From: Pseudodesulfovibrio aespoeensis Aspo-2 | GTDB lineage: Bacteria; Desulfobacterota; Desulfovibrionia; Desulfovibrionales; Desulfovibrionaceae | Reading direction: 5' to 3' | NCBI RefSeq assembly: GCF_000176915.2 | Contig: NC_014844.1 | Coordinates: forward strand, 1,178,001-1,242,000 | DNA: 64,000 nt | Shown here: one piece after another, positions 28,399 to 39,703 of the stretch | Numbering within the stretch: the stretch's first letter is position 1 | Layout: each line of letters starts with the position of its first letter | Position numbers and translations under genes: made by a program | The notes under the pieces: model-generated | What the model saw: only the letters and a program-made list of their open reading frames with translations | What the model was told of the DNA's origin: nothing | Databases searched by the model: none

Positions 28399-29841
28399 AT
28401 GACCAATATCCTGGTGATAGACGACGACATCGAGGTCTGCGAGACTCTGGAGAGCCTCATAGGCAGGCTGTCGCATGTTTGCGACACGGCCCAGACCCTG
28501 AGCCGGGGAATGGCCCTGGCCAAGGCCGGAAGCTATGACGTCGTCTTCCTCGATGTGAGCCTGCCCGATGGAAACGGACTGGACATCCTGCCCCAGCTCA
28601 TGGCACTGAGCGATCCGCCAGAGGTGATCATCCTCACGGGCCGGGGCGACCCGGACGGCGCGGAGATGGCCATTGAGGGCGGCGTGTGGGATTATCTGCT
28701 CAAACCGTCGAGCGTGCGCGAGATATCCCTGACTCTGGGCCGCGCCCTCAAATACCGCGAAGAGAAGGCGGGCAAGGCCGAGAGTGATTCCCTCGACCTC
28801 AGCGAGGTGGTGGGGGGCAGCCCGACTATCAAGGCGAGCTTCAAGCTCATGGCCCAGGCCGCGCGCTCGGACACCAATGTGCTCATCACCGGCGAGACCG
28901 GCACGGGCAAGGAACTTTTCGCTTCCACCATCCATCAGAATTCCAGGAGGCACGGTGGCCAGTTCGTGGTGGTGGACTGCGCCGGGCTGACCGAGACCCT
29001 GGTGGAATCCACCCTGTTCGGCCACCGCAAGGGGGCGTTCACCGGAGCCCAGGCTGACCGCATCGGCCTGATCAAGCTGGCCGACAAGGGGACGCTTTTT
29101 CTGGACGAGGTGGGCGAGATGCCCCTGTCCATCCAGAAAGTGTTCTTGCGCGTGCTTCAGGAGCGCACCTTCCGCCCGGTGGGCGATACTCGCGAGCAGA
29201 CCAGCGATTTCCGGCTCGTGGCCGCCACCAACCGCGACCTCGACGCCATGGTGGAACAGGGACAGTTCAGGGCCGATCTGCTCTTTCGCATCAAGACCAT
29301 GCGCATCCATCTGCCGCCGCTCTCCCAGCGGCCCGAGGATATCCGCGCCCTGGCCCTGTTTCAGGTGATACGGCTGTGCGAGCACTACGGCATGGAGAAG
29401 AAGAATTTCGGCTCCAATTTCTTCACCACCCTGGAGAGCTACAGCTGGCCGGGAAATGTCAGGGAACTCTTCAATATCCTGGAGAGGGCCGTGATCGAGG
29501 CGGGCCAGGAAAGGACCATCTACGCCATGCACCTGCCGCGCGCCCTGCGCATCGAGGTGGCCAAGGCGCAGATCGAGCGCATGACCGGCTCCCATGTGGT
29601 CACCGTCGGTTCCGGCCTGGTGGACGGGGTGTCTGTCCGAAAAATCGGACAGGAGATTTTCGAGGACATCTTTGACCAGGCCCTGCCTTCGCTGCGCGAG
29701 TTCAAGGGTACGGCGGAAAAGGTCTATCTTGGCGAACTGATCCGTCAGAGCGCGGGAGACCTGGCGCAGATCCTGAATGTGTCGGGGCTTTCGCGGTCCC
29801 ATCTCTACTCGTTGCTCAAGAAGTATGGGTTGTCCCTGTGA
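28399..29841 (+). CDS. lurR: sigma54-dependent response regulator, probable lactate regulator LurR
   Basis: 480 residues. An N-terminal receiver has Asp52 (FLDVSLPDG); the AAA+ domain has GETGTGKE and the sigma54-contacting GAFTGA loop (residues 212-217); a Fis-type helix-turn-helix closes the protein. It lies downstream of the sensor kinase and upstream of the lactate operon, matching DVU3023 (LurR) of D. vulgaris, which activates the lactate operon with sigma54. The gene name rests on this synteny and domain layout. The por promoter in this window has the expected enhancer and -24/-12 elements. Confidence 0.85.
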   Translation: MTNILVIDDDIEVCETLESLIGRLSHVCDTAQTLSRGMALAKAGSYDVVFLDVSLPDGNGLDILPQLMALSDPPEVIILTGRGDPDGAEMAIEGGVWDYLLKPSSVREISLTLGRALKYREEKAGKAESDSLDLSEVVGGSPTIKASFKLMAQAARSDTNVLITGETGTGKELFASTIHQNSRRHGGQFVVVDCAGLTETLVESTLFGHRKGAFTGAQADRIGLIKLADKGTLFLDEVGEMPLSIQKVFLRVLQERTFRPVGDTREQTSDFRLVAATNRDLDAMVEQGQFRADLLFRIKTMRIHLPPLSQRPEDIRALALFQVIRLCEHYGMEKKNFGSNFFTTLESYSWPGNVRELFNILERAVIEAGQERTIYAMHLPRALRIEVAKAQIERMTGSHVVTVGSGLVDGVSVRKIGQEIFEDIFDQALPSLREFKGTAEKVYLGELIRQSAGDLAQILNVSGLSRSHLYSLLKKYGLSL

Positions 29842-29890
29842 TGCGAGCGGGCCGGGCTGCCCGCAGGTGGATGCAGGCAGGGGTCTGGGG

Positions 29891-29936
29891 AAAAAAGAGG
29901 CGCATTGTGCGCCATTGGCCGGAGGGAACCTCTTTT
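29891..29936 (+). terminator. terminator of the kinase/regulator operon
   Basis: AAAAGAGG pairs with CCTCTTTT around an inner hairpin (GGCGCA TTG TGCGCC). The terminal Ts are part of the outer stem. Confidence 0.65.
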
Positions 29937-30071
29937 ATGCCGGGTTATCCGCACTATTTTTTGCGGGCGGGCGTTTTTGGGCTTCCTTTCATTTCGTCAA
30001 GTGTGTATGGAGGGCTAATACTTTTGCGTTCCACGCACGGTAACCATTTTCATCAAATAGGAGAGACACAG

Positions 30072-30344
30072 ATGACCAAAGCAGAACTTGTTGCCAAAAT
30101 CGCTGAGAAGAACGGCACCTCCAAGGCCCAGGCCGAGGCGTCCATGAATGCCATCCTCGATGTCATTCAGGGCGAGCTGGCCGCTGGAAACAAACTGACC
30201 CTGACGGGCTTCGGCACCTTCAGCGTCAGCGAGAGGAAGGCCCGCACCGGTCGCAACCCGCGCACCGGCAAGGAAATCAAGATTCCGGCCTGCAAGGTCG
30301 CTCAGTTCAAGCCCGGCAAGGTTCTGAAGGAAGCTGTGAAGTAG
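30072..30344 (+). CDS. HU-family DNA-binding protein
   Basis: 90 residues, standard HU length. It has MTKAELVAKIAEKNGTSKAQAE and the DNA-binding arm region GTFSVSERKARTGRNPRTG with IPACKVAQFKPG. HU bends DNA and shapes the nucleoid. GGAGAG precedes the ATG. It has its own terminator and sits between the LurR-like gene and the lactate operon. IHF/HU-type bending often assists sigma54 promoters, but a functional link here is only a thought. Confidence 0.93.
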   Translation: MTKAELVAKIAEKNGTSKAQAEASMNAILDVIQGELAAGNKLTLTGFGTFSVSERKARTGRNPRTGKEIKIPACKVAQFKPGKVLKEAVK

Positions 30345-30366
30345 TTTTGTCACGCTGCTGATGAAG

Positions 30367-30397
30367 GAGCCCCCCTGCACGCGCAGGGGGGCTCTTT
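30367..30397 (+). terminator. terminator of the HU gene
   Basis: Perfect 12-bp stem GAGCCCCCCTGC / GCAGGGGGGCTC with an ACGC loop, then TTTCTGTTT. Confidence 0.85.
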
Positions 30398-30472
30398 CTG
30401 TTTCCTGGCCTTGCAGTCAAGGGCGTGGTAGCCCTGCAGCATTGGAAATCAACGCAAACACCAGGAATAGTC

Positions 30473-31066
30473 ATGAACCGCATCAGCGAGATTCTCGAAA
30501 AGATTGGCACGCTGGAAAACGAACTTTCCACCGAACTGGAGCGAAGGCACGACGAGCTGCGCGGCGTCATCAAGGAAAAAAAAGCGTGGTTCAGCGACGA
30601 GGTGGACCGGCGGCACAGGGAACTCGCCACACGGTTTCTGGATTACGTCTACGACTCCGGTTTCCTGAAGATACTGACCATTCCCGTCATCTGGGCCGCG
30701 CTGATCCCGGCGGTGTTTCTGGATATGGTGGTCTGCGTCTACCAGTTGGTCTGCTTTCCGGTGTACGGCATCCCGCGCGTCAGGCGTGGCCGGTATTTGG
30801 TCATTGACCGGTATGCCCTGGGCTACCTCAACTGGCTTGAGAAATGCAACTGCGTCTATTGCGGCTACTTCAACGGGTTGATGAGTTTTATACGCGAGGT
30901 GGCGGCCAGGACCGAGCAGTACTGGTGCCCGATACGCCACGCAAGGCCGGTGGTGCCCCACAGCCGCTACAAGCATTTCTTCGACTTCGGCGATGCCGGG
31001 GCCTACCGCGACGGGTTGGCCGAGGTCCGCAAAAAGTTTGATGACGTGGAGTCATACCGCAACTGA
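30473..31066 (+). CDS. hypothetical membrane-associated protein with N-terminal coiled coil
   Basis: 197 residues, not recognised. The first 60 residues are strongly charged and heptad-like (coiled coil). One or two membrane segments follow at about 64-100. The C-terminal part has NCVYCGYFNGLMS and CPIRHARPVVPHSRYKHFFD, whose Cys and His residues could bind metal. AGGA lies before the ATG at 30473. It occupies the position next to por where D. vulgaris has a conserved hypothetical gene; a role in the lactate system is not shown. Confidence 0.7.
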   Translation: MNRISEILEKIGTLENELSTELERRHDELRGVIKEKKAWFSDEVDRRHRELATRFLDYVYDSGFLKILTIPVIWAALIPAVFLDMVVCVYQLVCFPVYGIPRVRRGRYLVIDRYALGYLNWLEKCNCVYCGYFNGLMSFIREVAARTEQYWCPIRHARPVVPHSRYKHFFDFGDAGAYRDGLAEVRKKFDDVESYRN

Positions 31067-31104
31067 CCCGGCCTCGGGAACCTCTCACTGCCCGGCGTGT
31101 CCCT

Positions 31105-31146
31105 AAAAAAGGATGAGTCTGTTTTTTCGGATTCATCCTTTTGTTG
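31105..31146 (+). terminator. terminator of the 197-residue hypothetical gene
   Basis: AAAAGGATGA pairs with TCATCCTTTT around a T-rich loop, followed by GTTGTGTTTTT. Confidence 0.75.
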
Positions 31147-31230
31147 TGTTTTTATTGCGAAGTGGTACAAGTAATGACCAGATACTCCCGTTTGGCGCGA
31201 TCTTTCTTTCATCCCGGGGGTGTGGCTCCT

Positions 31231-31258
31231 GTCCGGTTTTCCGGACGCAGGGGCGTCC
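31231..31258. promoter_or_regulatory. tandem GTCC/GGAC palindromes, candidate LurR enhancer sites
   Basis: GTCCGGTTTTCCGGAC (31231-31246) and GGACGCAGGGGCGTCC (31243-31258) are perfect 16-bp inverted repeats that share GGAC. The result is three half-sites, each separated by 8 bp. They lie about 110-120 bp upstream of the predicted start, the normal distance for enhancer-binding proteins. No T run follows, so this is not a terminator. Binding by LurR is inferred. Confidence 0.55.
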
Positions 31259-31330
31259 CCGCTCTGGTCCTCGCGCAGTCTTCCTATTACAACATTTCGC
31301 TATGTTTGAACAAATGGTGAATCACCCATC

Positions 31331-31347
31331 TTGGCATGGAAGTTGAT
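31331..31347 (+). promoter_or_regulatory. sigma54 (-24/-12) promoter of the lactate operon
   Basis: TTGGCATGGAAGTTGAT matches TTGGCAC-N5-TTGCW with GG at -24 and TTG at the -12 element; the final C of GC is A. The start would be near 31358, about 75 nt before the por ATG. The upstream palindromes support the call. Confidence 0.55.
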
Positions 31348-31356
31348 GCAGGGAGT

Positions 31357-35035
<3,679 letters not shown>

Positions 35036-35047
35036 CGTTTGAGGATT

Positions 35048-35098
35048 GCGCGGGGTGCGGGTGTTTGCGGAGGCTTCTGCCTGGCCCTCGCCCCGCGC
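35048..35098 (+). repeat. intercistronic stem-loop between por and the permease
   Basis: GCGCGGGG pairs with CCCCGCGC and the inner GCGGG/CCC region can extend the stem. Only a short TTT follows, so partial termination or transcript processing is more likely than a full stop. Confidence 0.55.
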
Positions 35099-35159
35099 GT
35101 TTAGAGAAACGGGTGTGTGGTTGCACCGGTTTTTACACTTCAATGAGGAGTAGGGTACG

Positions 35160-36833
35160 ATGTACACGTTAATGGCACTGGCACCGATTCTCACGGTGTT
35201 CTTCTTCCTGGTAATTTTGCGCTGGCCTGCCAAAAAGGCCATGCCCCTGGCCCTGATCGTGGCCGCCGGCCTGGCGTACTTCGTCTGGCAGGTTTCCGGC
35301 ATGGTCATCGCCGCTTCCATCATCCAGGGTCTCGCGATCACTATCGCCATCCTCTGGATCGTCTTCGGCGCGCTCCTGATGCTCAACACCCTGACCAACA
35401 GCGGGGCCATCGCGGCCATTCGCGCAGGGTTCATGGACATCACCCCGGACCGTCGAATCCAAGCCATGATCATCGCCTGGTGCTTCGGTGCCTTCATCGA
35501 GGGCGCGGCCGGTTTCGGCACCCCTGCAGCGGTCTGCGCACCGCTGCTCATGGCGCTGGGCTTCCCGGCCATGGCTTCGGTCACCGTGGCCCTGATCATC
35601 CAGTCCACCCCGGTCACCTTTGGCGCGGTCGGCACCCCGATCCTGCTCGGCGTGCGCACCGGCCTGGACAACCCCATTGTCCATGACCTGCTGGGTAAAA
35701 ACGGTATCGCCTTCATGGACTACATCTTCGAGATCGGTGCCACCGCCGCCATCATGCACGGCATCATCGGCATCATGATCCCGACCTTCCTGGCCGTCAT
35801 GCTGACCCGCTTCTTCTCCAAGGAGAAGTCCATCGCCAGGGGTCTTGAGGCCCTGCCTTTCGGCATCTTTGCCGGTCTGGCCTTCACTGTTCCCTACATG
35901 CTGGTGGCCTGGTTCCTCGGCCCCGAGTTCCCGTCCCTGATCGGCGGCCTCGTCGGTCTGGCCCTGGTCGTCACCGCTGCCAAGAACAACTTCCTCACCC
36001 CCAAGAACACCTGGGACTTCGACGATCGTTCCGAGTGGCCCTCCGCCTGGATGGGTACCTGGGAGCCGAAGTTCGCCAAGGCTCCCGAGCACATGACCTT
36101 GCTCAAGGCCTGGGCTCCGTACGTCCTGGTCGGCCTGTTCCTGGTCATGTCCCGCAAGATCGATTGGATCAAGGGTGCCCTGACCTCGGTCAAGATTCCC
36201 ATCAACAACATCTTTGACACCGGCATCGGCTACGTCATTGACCCCCTGTACATTCCCGGTTTCATCTTCGTGTGCGCCGTCATCTGCGCCTTCTTCATCC
36301 AGCGGATGAAGGTCAAGGACCTCTCTGATGCGGCCAAGCAGTCCTTCAAGACCACGGTGCAGGCGTCCTTTGCCCTTGGATTCGCCATCCCCATGGTGCG
36401 CGTGTTCATCAACTCCGGCGAGAAGTTCAACGCCTCTGGGCTGGCTTCCATGCCCCTTGAGCTGGCCAACGGCGTCGCCGCCCTGGCGGGTACCGCGTGG
36501 ACCGGCTTTGCGGCGGTCATCGGCTCCCTGGGTGCCTTCATCGCGGGTTCGAACACCGTGTCCAACATGATGTTCTCCCTGTTCCAGTTCGGCGTGGCCT
36601 CCCAGATCGACGTGCCGCAGTCCATCATCGTGGCCCTGCAGGCCGTGGGCGGCGCTGCCGGCAACATGATCACGGTCCACAATGTCGTGGCCGCCGCCGC
36701 AGTGGTGGGCCTGATGGACCGCGAGGGCGAGATCATCCGCAAGACCCTCATCCCCATGACCTATTACCTGATCTTCGCCGCCATCATCGGCACCGTCATG
36801 ATCAGTTCCGGTTGGGGCACTGTCCTGAAGTAA
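35160..36833 (+). CDS. lctP: L-lactate permease (LctP family)
   Basis: 557 residues with about thirteen membrane helices. [19 protein letters not shown] and [19 protein letters not shown] are the hallmark segments of the lactate/glycolate permease family, which imports lactate with protons. GAGGAG precedes the ATG at 35160. It lies between por and the D-lactate dehydrogenase gene, as in D. vulgaris (DVU3026). Confidence 0.95.
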   Translation: MYTLMALAPILTVFFFLVILRWPAKKAMPLALIVAAGLAYFVWQVSGMVIAASIIQGLAITIAILWIVFGALLMLNTLTNSGAIAAIRAGFMDITPDRRIQAMIIAWCFGAFIEGAAGFGTPAAVCAPLLMALGFPAMASVTVALIIQSTPVTFGAVGTPILLGVRTGLDNPIVHDLLGKNGIAFMDYIFEIGATAAIMHGIIGIMIPTFLAVMLTRFFSKEKSIARGLEALPFGIFAGLAFTVPYMLVAWFLGPEFPSLIGGLVGLALVVTAAKNNFLTPKNTWDFDDRSEWPSAWMGTWEPKFAKAPEHMTLLKAWAPYVLVGLFLVMSRKIDWIKGALTSVKIPINNIFDTGIGYVIDPLYIPGFIFVCAVICAFFIQRMKVKDLSDAAKQSFKTTVQASFALGFAIPMVRVFINSGEKFNASGLASMPLELANGVAALAGTAWTGFAAVIGSLGAFIAGSNTVSNMMFSLFQFGVASQIDVPQSIIVALQAVGGAAGNMITVHNVVAAAAVVGLMDREGEIIRKTLIPMTYYLIFAAIIGTVMISSGWGTVLK

Positions 36834-36834
36834 C

Positions 36835-36851
36835 CGCGTCCCCCGGACGCG
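36835..36851 (+). repeat. stem-loop 1 between permease and dehydrogenase genes
   Basis: CGCGTCC-CCC-GGACGCG, perfect 7-bp arms, starting right after the permease stop codon. Confidence 0.6.
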
Positions 36852-36866
36852 AGAACATGTTATGTC

Positions 36867-36892
36867 GGGAGGGGAGGATATCCTCCCCTCCC
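36867..36892 (+). repeat. 26-bp perfect palindrome between permease and dehydrogenase genes
   Basis: The arm GGGAGGGGAGGAT is followed directly by its 13-base complement. In RNA it would form a very stable hairpin, 35 nt before the next start codon, and it also holds purine-rich sequence that could mimic a ribosome site. It is not followed by a T run. Confidence 0.7.
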
Positions 36893-36926
36893 ACCATGGA
36901 CACAAATTTTCCAAGGAGATACGGAA

Positions 36927-38321
36927 ATGGGTGCTGAAAAGCTCATCAAGGATTTTGAGGCCGCAGTCGGTGCGGACAATGTTATGACCAGCGAGACTGA
37001 TCGCCACGCCTATTCCTATGATGCGGCGGTGCTCGATTCCGTCATGCCTGCCATGGTCGTCCGGCCCACCACCAGCGAGGCGCTGGGCCAGGCCACCAAG
37101 CTGTGTAACGACAACGGACTTCCGCTCACCGTGCGCGGCGCGGGAACCAACCTTTCCGGCGGCACCATCCCCCATCCGGGTGGTGTGGTCGTCCTGACCA
37201 ATGGCTTGAGCCGCATCCTCGAGATCAACGAGGCGGACATGTACGCCGTGGTCGAGCCGGGCGTGATCACGGCCAAGTTCGCCGCAGAAGTGGCCAAGCG
37301 CGGCCTGTTCTATCCGCCCGATCCGGGCAGCCAGACCGTCTCCACCCTGGGCGGCAACGTGGCCGAGAATGCGGGCGGCCTGCGCGGCCTAAAGTACGGT
37401 GTGACCAAGGACTACGTCATGGGCGTGGACTTCTGGGACGTGAACGGCCAGATGGTCAAGTCCGGCTCGCGTACGGTCAAGTGTGTCACCGGCTACAACC
37501 TGTCCGGGCTCATGATCGCCTCCGAGGGCACGCTGGGCGTGTTCGACAGGATCATCCTCAAGCTCATTCCCCCGCCGCAGGCAGCCAAGTCCATGATGGC
37601 CATCTTCCCCTCCATGAAGGCCGCTTCCGAGACCGTGGCCGCCATCATCGCCAACAAGATCGTGCCCGCCACCCTTGAGATGATGGACAACTTCACCATC
37701 CGCGCGGTGGAGAATTTCCGCGGCGCGGGGTTGCCCGTGGATGCGGCGGCCCTGTTGCTGATCGAGGTGGACGGGCATCCGGCCCAGGTGGCCGACGAGG
37801 CCGCCAAGGTCGAGGAAATATGCCGGAAGAACGGTGCCACCGAATTGAAGGTGGCCAAGGACGCCGCCGAGCGCGACGCGGTCTGGCAGGCAAGACGCGA
37901 CGCGCTGCCCGCCCTGGCCAAGCTCAAGCCCACCTGCGTGCTTGAGGATGCCACGGTGCCGCGCTCCAAGATCCCGGCCATGATCGAGGCCCTGGGCCAG
38001 ATCAGCAAGAAGTACGACCTGACCATCGGCACCTTTGGCCACGCGGGCGACGGCAACCTGCACCCGACCATCCTGACCGACAAGCGCGACAAGAAGGAAT
38101 GGGAGCGCGTGGAGCACGCCATCGACGAGATATTCGAGCGCGCCCTGGCCCTGGGCGGCACCCTGTCCGGCGAGCACGGCATCGGCATGGCCAAGTCCAA
38201 GTACCTGGAGCAGGAGACCTCGCGCGCCACGCTGGAATACTCCCGCCGCATGAAGTCCGTTCTCGACCCCAAGGGCATCCTCAATCCCGGCAAGATCATC
38301 GGCCTGAAGTCCGAAGGGTAG
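36927..38321 (+). CDS. dld: FAD-linked D-lactate dehydrogenase (GlcD family)
   Basis: 464 residues. The FAD-binding type 4 domain has VRGAGTNLSGGTIP and PDPGSQTVSTLGGNVAENAGG; the C-terminal domain has FGHAGDGNLHPTIL and GTLSGEHGIGMAKSKYL, typical of GlcD/D-lactate dehydrogenases. It oxidises D-lactate to pyruvate and passes electrons to the Fe-S partner encoded 8 bp downstream. AAGGAGA precedes the ATG. Equivalent to DVU3027. Confidence 0.93.
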   Translation: MGAEKLIKDFEAAVGADNVMTSETDRHAYSYDAAVLDSVMPAMVVRPTTSEALGQATKLCNDNGLPLTVRGAGTNLSGGTIPHPGGVVVLTNGLSRILEINEADMYAVVEPGVITAKFAAEVAKRGLFYPPDPGSQTVSTLGGNVAENAGGLRGLKYGVTKDYVMGVDFWDVNGQMVKSGSRTVKCVTGYNLSGLMIASEGTLGVFDRIILKLIPPPQAAKSMMAIFPSMKAASETVAAIIANKIVPATLEMMDNFTIRAVENFRGAGLPVDAAALLLIEVDGHPAQVADEAAKVEEICRKNGATELKVAKDAAERDAVWQARRDALPALAKLKPTCVLEDATVPRSKIPAMIEALGQISKKYDLTIGTFGHAGDGNLHPTILTDKRDKKEWERVEHAIDEIFERALALGGTLSGEHGIGMAKSKYLEQETSRATLEYSRRMKSVLDPKGILNPGKIIGLKSEG

Positions 38322-38329
38322 GGGGAATC

Positions 38330-39610
38330 ATGGCAGATATCCACAAGCTTGCCCAAATGCTCAAGGAGCTGGACGACCAGCTGGTCGGCTGCATGCGCTG
38401 CGGCATGTGCCAGGCCGTTTGTCCCATATTCGCCCAGACCGGGCGCGAGGCCGATGTCACGCGGGGCAAGCTCGCCCTGCTCGACGGGCTGGCCAAAGAG
38501 ATGCTCACCGACGCCGAAGGGGTCAACGAGAAGCTCAACCGCTGCCTTTTGTGCGGCACCTGCCAGTCAAACTGTCCCAGCGGCGTGAAGATCATGGACA
38601 TCTTCCTCAAGGCCCGGGCCATCATGACCGGCTACTTCGGCCTGTCCCCTGTCAAGCGCGCCATCTTCCGGGGCATGTTGCAGAACCCGAAGCTCTTCAA
38701 CGCCCTGACCAGCATGGGCTCCAAGTTTCAGGGGTTGTTCACCAAGAAGGTGGACGACATGCTTGGCTCGTCCTGCGCCCGGTTCAACTCGCCGATCATC
38801 GGCGACCGCCACTTCCGCACCCTGGCCGAGAAGCCGCTGCACACGATCGTGCCCGAGCTGGACACCCCGGCCGGAAAGAGCGGGATCAAGGTCGCCTTCT
38901 ATGTGGGCTGCGTCATCGACAAGATATTCCCCCATGTGGGCCAGTCCATCATCGATGTGCTGACCCGGCACGGGGTGGGCATCTACATGCCGTCGGGCCA
39001 GGCGTGCTGCGGCATCCCGGCCCTGTCGAGCGGCGACACTGCCACCTTCGACACCCTGGTGGCCATGAACGTGGAGCGGATGGCCGAGGGCGAATTCGAC
39101 TACCTCGTCACTGGCTGCGCCACCTGCACCTCCACCATCAAGGAGCTGTGGCCGCACATGTTCAAGGGGCCGTCGGCGCTCAAGTACGACATCGGCGTGA
39201 TTGAAAGAAAAACCATGGACATCAGCCAGTTCCTCGTGGATATATTGAAACTGGAGCCAAAAGTGCAGACCGGCGGACGGACCGTGACCTACCACGATCC
39301 CTGCCACCTGAAGAACGCGCTGGGCATCACCGCCCAGCCCCGCGCCCTGATCAAGGCAGCGGGTTGCGGCTTCAAGGAGATGGCCGAGGCGGGCGTGTGC
39401 TGCGGCTGCGGTGGCAGCTTCAATATCGCTTACTATGAAATGTCCAAGAAGATCGGCAGCCGCAAGGCGGACAATATCATGGCCTCTGGCGCTGACACCG
39501 TGGCCACCAGCTGTCCGGCCTGCATGCTCCAGATCACGGACATGCTTTCGCAGAAAAAAGCCGGTATCGATGTGAAACACGTCATCGAACTCTACGCCGA
39601 CGGCTGCTAG
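38330..39610 (+). CDS. Fe-S electron-transfer subunit of D-lactate dehydrogenase (GlcF/LutA-like)
   Basis: 426 residues. The N-terminus has two ferredoxin-type clusters (CMRCGMCQAVC and CLLCGTCQSNC); the rest has two CCG-type domains with ACCGIPALSSGD and GVCCGCGGSFN. GGGGGA precedes the ATG, 8 bp after the dehydrogenase stop, so translation is probably linked. It would carry electrons from the flavoprotein toward menaquinone or another acceptor. It corresponds to DVU3028. Confidence 0.9.
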   Translation: MADIHKLAQMLKELDDQLVGCMRCGMCQAVCPIFAQTGREADVTRGKLALLDGLAKEMLTDAEGVNEKLNRCLLCGTCQSNCPSGVKIMDIFLKARAIMTGYFGLSPVKRAIFRGMLQNPKLFNALTSMGSKFQGLFTKKVDDMLGSSCARFNSPIIGDRHFRTLAEKPLHTIVPELDTPAGKSGIKVAFYVGCVIDKIFPHVGQSIIDVLTRHGVGIYMPSGQACCGIPALSSGDTATFDTLVAMNVERMAEGEFDYLVTGCATCTSTIKELWPHMFKGPSALKYDIGVIERKTMDISQFLVDILKLEPKVQTGGRTVTYHDPCHLKNALGITAQPRALIKAAGCGFKEMAEAGVCCGCGGSFNIAYYEMSKKIGSRKADNIMASGADTVATSCPACMLQITDMLSQKKAGIDVKHVIELYADGC

Positions 39611-39618
39611 GCCGCCGG

Positions 39619-39647
39619 GAGCGGCTGGCCACCGGGGTCAGCCGCTC
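39619..39647 (+). repeat. intercistronic stem-loop before pta
   Basis: GAGCGGCTG pairs perfectly with CAGCCGCTC around an 11-nt loop. No T run, so it is likely an RNA stability or processing element. Confidence 0.55.
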
Positions 39648-39703
39648 GTTCATCTTTGAACTGTCTGCCGGGCCAGCGCCGACAGACCGAAAAGGAAAGC
39701 ACT

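Noticed and set aside
38099-38329. In-frame extension upstream of the Fe-S subunit of D-lactate dehydrogenase
   Set aside because: It runs inside the dehydrogenase gene, is Arg/Gly/Pro-rich, and a good ribosome site precedes the ATG at 38330.
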